The notes below the pieces were generated by a model. The model did not search any database. It was not told the origin of the DNA and saw only the letters and a list, made by a program, of their open reading frames with translations. Positions 6,867 through 13,800 of a stretch of DNA of 17,301 nucleotides are shown here, in pieces. How positions within the stretch are numbered: position 1 is the stretch's first letter; every line of letters begins with the position of its first letter. The position numbers and the translations under genes were made by a program. The stretch is from Planctomycetota bacterium (GTDB taxonomy: Bacteria > Planctomycetota > Phycisphaerae > Sedimentisphaerales > Anaerobacaceae): positions 1-17,301 of the forward strand of contig JABMRO010000260.1 in NCBI GenBank assembly GCA_013202635.1, in the 5' to 3' direction.

Positions 6867-8070
6867 CTATTTTCACCTCCGCCGGCCTGGTATATTCCCT
6901 GTAGGAAAGATATAGTATCAAGAGTATTAACAGCCCTATGAATAGTACAGTATCATTTGCCGACCCACTTGACTGTGGCGGTACAGAAGACGGCCTGTTC
7001 ATGCCTGTGGTACTGGTAGTATCTCCGCCGGTATTCTCATCTCCCGGCACTGTAGTCGGCCTGTTGAAAGCGGCATTGTCCGCTGTAAGCTGAACATCGT
7101 CATCCTGGGCGAATTTGCCGCCTTTGGGTCCTTCTTCCTCCTCATCGTCGTCATCAGTAAATGGTATTCCTCCAGTAAGCATAGACATCATTCTCTGACG
7201 CAAGGTCTGCGTTTGAGTCGGTGTGGTATCAGCAGTGTCAATAATGCCGGACGAATCAAGCGGCACATAGCGTACTGAGCCCTGGCTGTAAACGTCCAGA
7301 AGGGCTATATTGTCATTGTCGGCTGATAACGCACTGAAAAATTCGTCCATACCGGATACCGGAGTCTGATCAATACCTGTGATCACATCTCCCGGCTGCA
7401 AACCTGCCTCGTCCGCTGCACCGCCTGGTGTTACTGACAAAATCGCAACACCGCCTGTATCAGCGGGGATATTAAGCGAATTCCGCACGGCTGAACCAAT
7501 ATTTGAGAGCGACACACCCCAGTCCGTATTCGTCGAGTTGTCAGTCTGGGCTGTCGCCAAACTGTCAGGAATCGCTGCAAGCCGGGCATACACCGTATCC
7601 TTTTGAGCATTTCTTATGTAAGCTATTCTCACATTGTCGCCGGGATTGTACGCGGCTAAGAGTTGCCTGAAGCCATCGATATCCTCTACTGCCTTTCTGT
7701 CCAAAGATAGTATGACGTCACCTCTTTGAAGCCCAGCCGCTTGTGCAGGAGAGCCATCAAGAACACGGTTTACAAGAACACCGTGCTCACCTGGCAGTGA
7801 CAACTGCTCGGCAATAATGGAATTGACTGAAAGAACCTCTACACCTACAATGACTGAAGGCCGAACAGAGACACCTTCGACGGCAGCGGTTTGCACAATA
7901 TTGGTAGTCTTTACAATGTCGGTTGTTGTATCCGTAGTATCATCTGTAGAGCCTGACCTCAGTCTGTTTGGCGCAGATTCAAACAGGATATATACACCTA
8001 ACATAAGTATTATGCCGAATAGAAAGGCCCATAGAGCACTTAGCTTGCCTTTTGTTTTTTTATTTTCCAC
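6853..8070 (-). CDS. Double-PDZ magnetosome membrane protein (MamE/MamP-like without protease or haem motifs)
   Basis: 405 residues: membrane helix at about 11-30, PDZ1 about 73-168 (EHGVLVNRVLDGSPAQAAG), PDZ2 about 183-272 (SVTPGGAADEAGLQPGDVI), an acidic linker with DDDDEEEEG at about 306-314, a Thr/Pro/Ser-rich stretch, a second membrane helix at about 374-390 and a basic tail. The PDZ pair is closely related to that of the pyrophosphatase fusion at 1072-3960 and to the 1113-aa protein. The linker GGIPFTDDDD also matches GGSPWTEEDD in the 1113-aa protein, so the homology extends past the PDZ pair. PDZ domains would face the lumen or periplasm. The role is inferred to be a scaffold or sorting hub. 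The GTG start at 8070 has GAGG 10 bases upstream; the 3' end overlaps the phosphoesterase gene by 14 bases. Confidence 0.85.
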   Translation of the reverse strand: MENKKTKGKLSALWAFLFGIILMLGVYILFESAPNRLRSGSTDDTTDTTTDIVKTTNIVQTAAVEGVSVRPSVIVGVEVLSVNSIIAEQLSLPGEHGVLVNRVLDGSPAQAAGLQRGDVILSLDRKAVEDIDGFRQLLAAYNPGDNVRIAYIRNAQKDTVYARLAAIPDSLATAQTDNSTNTDWGVSLSNIGSAVRNSLNIPADTGGVAILSVTPGGAADEAGLQPGDVITGIDQTPVSGMDEFFSALSADNDNIALLDVYSQGSVRYVPLDSSGIIDTADTTPTQTQTLRQRMMSMLTGGIPFTDDDDEEEEGPKGGKFAQDDDVQLTADNAAFNRPTTVPGDENTGGDTTSTTGMNRPSSVPPQSSGSANDTVLFIGLLILLILYLSYREYTRPAEVKIDDRG

Positions 8071-8183
8071 AGCGTAATTACCTCACTTGTTTATTCTGAA
8101 TTATGCTTGTCGATTTTATCTTGCGCTTACAAATAGGAGCATCTTCGACATATAACTATGTTGTTGCTGATTTATAAAAGCTA

Positions 8184-8189
8184 ATTATA
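8184..8189 (-). promoter_or_regulatory. Possible -10 box for the double-PDZ gene
   Basis: The minus strand reads TATAAT exactly, about 115 bases upstream of the GTG start at 8070. No good -35 hexamer was found at 16-18 bp spacing, and the region is AT-rich, so this may be chance. Confidence 0.25.
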
Positions 8190-8254
8190 ACCGTACTGGA
8201 AATCGCAAATGAGATTAAAAAGTAATCCGTATAACTGGATGCGGGGTTTTACAG

Positions 8255-8274
8255 AGCCTCGCCTTTTTGAGGCT
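8255..8274 (-). terminator. Inverted repeat, possible weak terminator or processing site
   Basis: AGCCTC and GAGGCT (8255-8260 and 8269-8274) can pair across an 8-base loop, 26 bases beyond the stop of the MamC-like gene. No run of T follows on the minus strand, so classic intrinsic termination is doubtful; attenuation or RNA processing is also possible. Confidence 0.35.
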
Positions 8275-8299
8275 ATGATAGACAATACACACATTTTAT

Positions 8300-8719
8300 T
8301 TACAATGGTTTTGCTTGACATTTGAGATGTTTCTTTGTGCTGCAATTCCATATCACCTTCGCACCTGATGTTACGGCGACACCTACGGTAAACGGAATAA
8401 GCAAAGTGGTAGAGGCAACCAGAACGGAAGCTCTTGCTGCATTACTTGCCAATAACCCAAGGCTGGCAGCTAATCCCAGACCTACGCCTTCCCCGGCCGT
8501 ATCAAGAACGGCATTTCGCTTGGTTATCCTACCCTGTTTATATTTTCTTGCATTTAGCAGAGCAGCTATGCCTCCCCACACAACAGCCACGGCGGCACCG
8601 GCTTTAACAGGATTGATGGCTTCGACTGTTACTATCCTTGCAGCTCCGACGGCCCGACCCATGGAGTAACCAAGCGTACTTGTTACGGTTGTCGGACAGT
8701 AATAATCAGTTATTTCCAT
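8300..8719 (-). CDS. mamC: MamC/Mms13-like magnetosome membrane protein
   Basis: 139 residues with two hydrophobic helices (about 39-56 and 78-118) around a short polar loop. The region GGIAALLNARKYKQGRITKR then DTAGEGVGLGLAASL aligns with MamC of Magnetospirillum (GGAAALAKNVRLLKEKRITN then DTGKETVGAGLATAL) over TM1, loop and TM2. MamC is a major magnetosome membrane protein whose loop touches magnetite and controls crystal size. Of the two acidic loop residues known to matter in MamC, the aspartate is kept (D73) and the glutamate position is N69. The N-terminus is extended by about 30 residues with a Cys and a GYSMGRAVG segment reminiscent of other proteins in this window. The ATG is preceded by AGGAAGGGG, a strong ribosome site. 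A convergent small two-helix protein is possible but the motif match is specific. Confidence 0.72.
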   Translation of the reverse strand: MEITDYYCPTTVTSTLGYSMGRAVGAARIVTVEAINPVKAGAAVAVVWGGIAALLNARKYKQGRITKRNAVLDTAGEGVGLGLAASLGLLASNAARASVLVASTTLLIPFTVGVAVTSGAKVIWNCSTKKHLKCQAKPL

Positions 8720-8758
8720 TGCTAATACCCCTTCCTATTTGTTCTATTTCTTATATCG

Positions 8759-9586
8759 TCATACTATTATTTTCTTTTTCCTTTCAATGAATCGCTTTCT
8801 ATAGACCATAAAAGCTGCTTGTCCCGAATGCTCTATAATTTCGTGATTCGAATGAGCACTTACCGCCATTGATACTACAGGCAGGGCACGCGGCACCAGG
8901 CGAACGATCAAAGCTGCCGTCAGGTGTTCGATGTATTCCTCTAAGGCTTTTGAACCCAGAACCGAAACACCTTTTTGGGCTGTGATTTGGTCGGGCGATT
9001 TGCTTTTGATTCTCTTTAAGGAGCCGATCTCTTTTAAGGCCTTGAATTTTATCTCTGAGCCGCCAACACCGATTTCGATTATTCTTAGTATTATCTCTTT
9101 CTCGATAATGTCGTTTGGATCGTAACCATAGCAAAGTGCGATTTCCTGAACCATATGAAAATCCTGAACTAAAAGTGCTGTTAGATCCATCGTTGCCATT
9201 ACTATGCCCCCAAGACCACCCACTGCACCTTGTATTGCACTTGCTTTCTCGTGGAATTTTATATGTTTGCGGTTACAATCGTCTAACAATCCCAAATCAC
9301 AATTTCTTAGTTCAGACAGGTCTTTTATCATCACACCGTGAGCATGTGCTCTTTGTATCAGATCTTCGGGATCGATTGTACAGGTTGATGTGGTTAGCAG
9401 ATTCTGAATGGTTTTTTCAACAGCATTTTCAAAATTTTTGAGTTTTTTAGGCCCAATCTTACCGAGAACATAATCCACTGGTCTGGAAACAACATCGAGG
9501 ACTTTCTTATGAAAGCCCCTATGTTTGTCCTTCTCCCATTTCTTTATTTCTTTCAAACTGACTGTTTCGTATTTACTTATTTCCAT
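8759..9586 (-). CDS. EcsC-family protein
   Basis: The 275-aa protein has the EcsC-family core at about residues 110-172: an A-I-Q-G-A-V-G-G-L-G-G glycine stretch, the hydrophobic segment with MDLTALLVQDFHMVQEIALC, then YGYDP followed by acidic helices (EKEIILRIIEIG). The family is named after a Bacillus protein of the Ecs transporter operon; its molecular function is unsettled. The N-terminal half is helical and basic, with a second hydrophobic stretch near 226-245. Association with a membrane through the Gly-rich hydrophobic helices is plausible. It lies 23 bp after the CDF remnant and 39 bp before the MamC-like gene, whose product also begins MEI, and so belongs to the same operon. No role in magnetosomes is established that I can name; the inferred role is membrane association or remodelling. 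Confidence 0.75.
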   Translation of the reverse strand: MEISKYETVSLKEIKKWEKDKHRGFHKKVLDVVSRPVDYVLGKIGPKKLKNFENAVEKTIQNLLTTSTCTIDPEDLIQRAHAHGVMIKDLSELRNCDLGLLDDCNRKHIKFHEKASAIQGAVGGLGGIVMATMDLTALLVQDFHMVQEIALCYGYDPNDIIEKEIILRIIEIGVGGSEIKFKALKEIGSLKRIKSKSPDQITAQKGVSVLGSKALEEYIEHLTAALIVRLVPRALPVVSMAVSAHSNHEIIEHSGQAAFMVYRKRFIERKKKIIV

Positions 9587-9609
9587 GTTTACAATCCAAT
9601 AAGCAATAA

Positions 9610-9959
9610 TTACAAACTGTAAGCATACTTTGGTTCAGCTTTAATAACGGTTTTCATTTCAGGGAACATCTTTTTTAATTTATCGGCTATTAAGCGAATG
9701 ATATCATAAGTTTCCTGGTCGTCCGCATCTTCCTCTAAGGCAATATCAAAGACTAAGCTGCATTTATTCACATCGCAACCTACGATTCTTAAATCATGAA
9801 ATGAGTTTACCCTTTTGTCTTCCGAGATAATTTCTCTTACCGTTTGAGTGCAACGGCTACCAGGGCGGTAGCGATTACATCGCTTCGATGATGAAGGGCG
9901 TCTGCCTTCAGAGCCTGCGAATCAATAATCTCGCCAAGCTGACAGGAAAACCGTGACAT
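9610..9959 (-). pseudogene. Remnant of a cation diffusion facilitator (CDF) transporter
   Basis: Two pieces in different frames read as parts of one CDF. The first (9959-9837, ATG behind TGAGGA) encodes 40 residues with the TM5 signature EIIDSQALKADALHHRSDV and then stops. The second, shifted by one base, runs to the TAA at 9610 and encodes a typical CDF cytosolic domain (SFHDLRIVG, then SLVFDIALEE, then KLKKMFPEMKTVIKAEP). Helices 1-4 and most of TM6 are missing, so there is an internal deletion plus a frameshift. The signature is of the general FieF-like type, unlike the two MamB copies at 14231-16027, so it derives from a separate CDF lineage, not from a recent copy of those. It sits between the MamO-like and EcsC genes. 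A leftover translated 40-residue peptide is possible. Confidence 0.75.
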
Positions 9960-9966
9960 CAGATCC

Positions 9967-10887
9967 TCAGCCATCAATTGCCTTTAGCAATAACGGCCTG
10001 GCCTTGTTTATTGGTATGGCAAAACTGACACCGGTAAAATATCCCGACGGAGACGCAATAGCGGTATTGACACCAACCACTTGGCCCTCACCGTTTATTA
10101 GTGCACCGCCGGCGCTGCCACGGTTTACAGCAGCATCGGTTTGGAACATATCTTCATAGACAGTATTACCAATAACGATACTTCGCTTGTTATCGCTGAT
10201 AATACCTCCTGTTACTGTATGCTCGAAACCAAAAGGCGAACCGATCGTGAGAATCGTATCGGTTACTCTGACCATATCTGAGTTTGCCAGTTTCGCTACC
10301 GGCAAGGGTCTGTCCGATTCTATCTTCAGTACCGCAAGATCATTGGCGATATCCACATCGACTACATTTGCCTTATATATCTGGCGAACAGAACTGGAAC
10401 TGAAAACTGTTACGCTAACATTGGGATAGTCTTTGATTAAGTGATAGCAGGTAAGAATATACCCACGAGCGTCAACAATAACGCCCGAACCAAGAGTTTC
10501 TTCGTTTGCTGCCAGGGCTGCCGTCGATGGCATATCAAAAGTCAGAGGCGGCCCTTTCCTGGCATTGGCAGAACCAACATCCCCACCAGCTACATCTATA
10601 TTAACAACAGATCTCCTTACTGCTGCTACGGCGTCTGTAAGGTCGTCATCGGAACATGAAACGAGCACTATATCATCGGCTGTTAGCGTAATGTCACCGC
10701 TGCCGGTACCGGCTGTTCCATCCCGAACAGTACTGGTCGTTTGGGTTCTTTCCTGTATTTCTAAGCCGAAAAAGATCAACTGGCATGCTATAAGAACGAT
10801 GAATCCGATAACCAATACGACTATAATGACATTGACTTTCGATTGTTTCTTTGTTTTTATAAGTTTTTCGAGTTTACTGTCAGTCAC
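9967..10887 (-). CDS. mamO: MamO-like membrane-anchored trypsin/HtrA-fold pseudoprotease
   Basis: 306 residues: a basic N-terminus, a membrane helix at about 18-41, a linker, then an HtrA-type trypsin fold at about 85-304. The histidine (YILTCYHLI, H149) and aspartate (DIANDLAVLKI, D183) of the triad are present. At the nucleophile the usual GNSGGP reads GSAGGA (residues 257-262), so the catalytic serine position is Ala259 (codon GCC at 10113-10111), with a serine displaced to 258. The protein is therefore probably not a working serine protease. MamO of Magnetospirillum is likewise a degenerate trypsin-like protein, repurposed for metal binding and crystal nucleation. No PDZ domain and no TauE domain are attached. 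The start is GTG at 10887 within a TAGTG overlap with the upstream gene. The alternative is a degenerate MamE relative; a generic HtrA is unlikely in this cluster. Confidence 0.82.
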   Translation of the reverse strand: MTDSKLEKLIKTKKQSKVNVIIVVLVIGFIVLIACQLIFFGLEIQERTQTTSTVRDGTAGTGSGDITLTADDIVLVSCSDDDLTDAVAAVRRSVVNIDVAGGDVGSANARKGPPLTFDMPSTAALAANEETLGSGVIVDARGYILTCYHLIKDYPNVSVTVFSSSSVRQIYKANVVDVDIANDLAVLKIESDRPLPVAKLANSDMVRVTDTILTIGSPFGFEHTVTGGIISDNKRSIVIGNTVYEDMFQTDAAVNRGSAGGALINGEGQVVGVNTAIASPSGYFTGVSFAIPINKARPLLLKAIDG

Positions 10888-13800
10888 TAAAATATCTCCG
10901 CTTCGTCTTTTTCATCCTTATCTTTTCTCTTATCCTTTGATGAAGGTGGGCCGCCACCTCCGTGCTCTTCTTCATCGTCATCAAGAACCACTCCCGCCGT
11001 TGAAGAACTCTTAAGCCTGCCGTCATTATATATATCAAGGGCCTGCTGAACCGTACCGACGAAGCCGGTATAAACCCTGACTTTCAGATCCTTGAGTGCT
11101 TTAAGAGCGCTTGCACTAACGTTATTACATATAACAACGGCACCACCTTCAGAGACTATAAATTGCCCGATTTCGGCACCGGTTGCTCTTTTGTCTCTGT
11201 AATATGGGTTGGGCACCACATCATATGTTCCCAGGCCAAACATTAAGAAATAACGAGCATCGTCAAGCAACTGTGCAATATCTGATTTAAGCGATCTTCC
11301 CGTAGATGGAATAACCACCTTATTGGAGGCACCTGCCACCTGAATTATATTCGATGTTAAAGCAGTCGTCATTGCCGCTGAGGGTATTATGTTTCCACCG
11401 GGTGTATCACCACTTGCCCCTCCAGGTGTTTCATTGACCAGCCGAGAGCCGCAGACAGGACAGGTAAGCGACGAACACGGGACACCTATCGGGTGCGTTA
11501 CCGTTACGTCACACATAGGACAGACACATAACGTTGACCGGCCGCTCTGAGCTGCACCGGAACTAGCCTGACCGCCACCCTGTGCCGGCCCATCGACCGC
11601 AGTTCCATCAGATGGTCCTCCTGCCGCTCCCCCCATGCCCATATCTTCAGGAGGTCCGCCGGCTGTCGGTATAAGTGCTACCTGTTGCCCTTGAGTTACT
11701 GACTGTGTGCTCTGGCCTAAAGGAGGCACACCGTCAGGTTGGCTCGCTACCGGCACCAGGTAGAATGCCTGCTGAACAGGCGGGACATCGTCGGGTTTGC
11801 CGCCAACAGGAAGTATGTAGAATGCCTGCTGAACAGGCGGAACATCGTCGGGTTTGCCGCCAACAGGAAGTATGTAGAATGTCTGCTGAACAGGCGGAAC
11901 GTCGTCAGGTTTGCCGCCTGTTAATGTTCCAGCAGTCTGTGTCACAGCAGTTAGCATCCCGGCAGTTAGCGTTGCAGCGCCGCCGGTTGTGCCCCCCGGG
12001 TCGGCATTGACAAGCCGAGAACCGCAGACAGGGCATTTAAGCGCTGCGCACGGAACACCTATCGGATGCGTAACAGTTGTACCATCTACTGGACATATAC
12101 ATATTGTTGACCGGCCGCCCTGCGGTGAGCCACTTCCTCCGGCGTCTGTTGAAGCACCCGCATCAGATGGCGCCATGCCAACATCCGACGGCGCAGCACC
12201 GGTACCCTCAGGCGGTCCGCCGGCTATTGGCACTAAGTAAAATGTCTGTTGAACAGGTGGTACATCATCAGGCTTGCCGCCGGTTTGGATACCGGCAGTT
12301 TGTGTTATTGTGCTGGCAGCGGCACTGGTGCTGCTTACCATCCTTCCGCCGCAAACAGGACATTGTAATGCTGCACATGGAATTCCAATCGGATGAGTCA
12401 CTGTCGTACCATCCAGTGGACATATACACACCGAAACCTGTGTGGAAGTGGCTGCTGTTTGTTGTACCGGCGTAGTTGCAGGCTGATTGCTTAGTGCCCA
12501 TAGATTGCTGGCTGTGGGGATAGCAGCTACTCTGCTGGGCGGGCTTGTGGGCGCCACTGTGCTGCCGGCTGTCAAAGCAATAGGCCGCAATGTCGTGGGA
12601 ATATCCGTTGCTGGAAGCTGGCTTGTAATATCCGTACCGGTAATTGAATCAGTTCCCGGCGATGCAGTCATGAGTTGTGAGCCGCAAAGGGGACATACCA
12701 TGTCGGCACATGATGTATTTGCCGGGTGAGTTATTTCTGCTCCGCAATTGGGACAAATGCAAGTTTCAGGCCTGCTTGCCCGGGCATCACCCTGGGCGGT
12801 AAGTTCGAGCGGTTTGCCCATGGGAGGAATAGCCGATGGCTGACCGGCCAGGCCATCACTTTCTTCATCGTCAGTATCATCCTCTTCTGTCCATGGTGAG
12901 CCTCCTGTTGGAATTGTGGCAACAGATGAATTTCCATACCCACCCAGGTTAGCTTCCTTTAATTCCGACAATCTTTCCAACTGATAACTTGTTATTACGG
13001 TTCGCACGCTGCCTGAAACCGGGCCATAGACTTTAACCTTGGCCAGATAGAAGGTATCATAGGATTGTGGGCCTATTCCGCCTACTATTACGGCATCAAT
13101 TTTGTAATCTATCAGCATCTGTGCAACAGTTATCCCCATACCACGAATCTGTGCGGCATAAGGATTCTGAATCGCCGTAATTTTATTTTCGGTTAAATCA
13201 TACAGAATAAAATAGGGAGCGGAAGCAAACCGGTAGTAAACTGTTCCATTTATACTGGCTGAATCAGCGGGAATAATTATTCTGTTTGTTTTTGTAACCT
13301 CTTCGCCAAAGCTCATCAACACAACCTGCGGCGGCGAACCGCCTTCATCAGGAAGCGTTACAAAAAACCTTTTGGCGTCATCAGGAGAGTAAACATCCAT
13401 CAAGACGTTCTCATTGTCTTGAAGTGCCTGATAAAGAGACCGAAGGTTTGGTGTGGGCATTTGGTTGATGCTTTCGATGACATCGCCCACTTCAAGGCCC
13501 TGCGAATCAGCAAGGCCTCCCTGAACAACTGCTACAATGACAACTCCCTGTTCAGCAGCGGGTATATCAAACTGCTCTCTGACCTCGTCTGTCAACGGCG
13601 AGACAGATATCCCCCACGGAGTCTGCATTACAGGCGAAACTGTTGTATCAGGAGCACCCGCTACCTTTTTAATATTTGCATTAGTTGCATCGGTATCATC
13701 CGATTTGGCACCAAGAGTAACATAAACATTTCTTTTGCCGCCATCTACAGTATCAACAACAAGCTTGACAGTGTCACCCGGATCACGCTGGCGAATCTGG

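Larger units (their letters stand above)
8071..8299. other. 229-bp intergenic region between the MamC-like and double-PDZ genes
   Basis: This is the largest non-coding gap between clear genes in the middle of the cluster and is AT-rich. It holds an inverted repeat close to the upstream gene and a perfect TATAAT on the minus strand. No RNA gene or ORF of note was seen. It is the best candidate for an internal transcription boundary. Confidence 0.5.

Noticed and set aside
9967..10887. Active HtrA/DegP protease
   Set aside because: The nucleophile position is Ala (GSAGG in place of GNSGG) and no PDZ domain follows, so a working quality-control protease is unlikely.
11748..11918. CRISPR array
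   Set aside because: The three repeats are directly adjacent without spacers and keep the reading frame of a protein; they are coding tandem repeats.
11675..12475. Plus-strand ORFs with repetitive proteins opposite the 1113-aa gene
   Set aside because: They are antisense shadows of the 57-bp repeats and Cys modules; the minus frame has domain homology and the plus frames do not.
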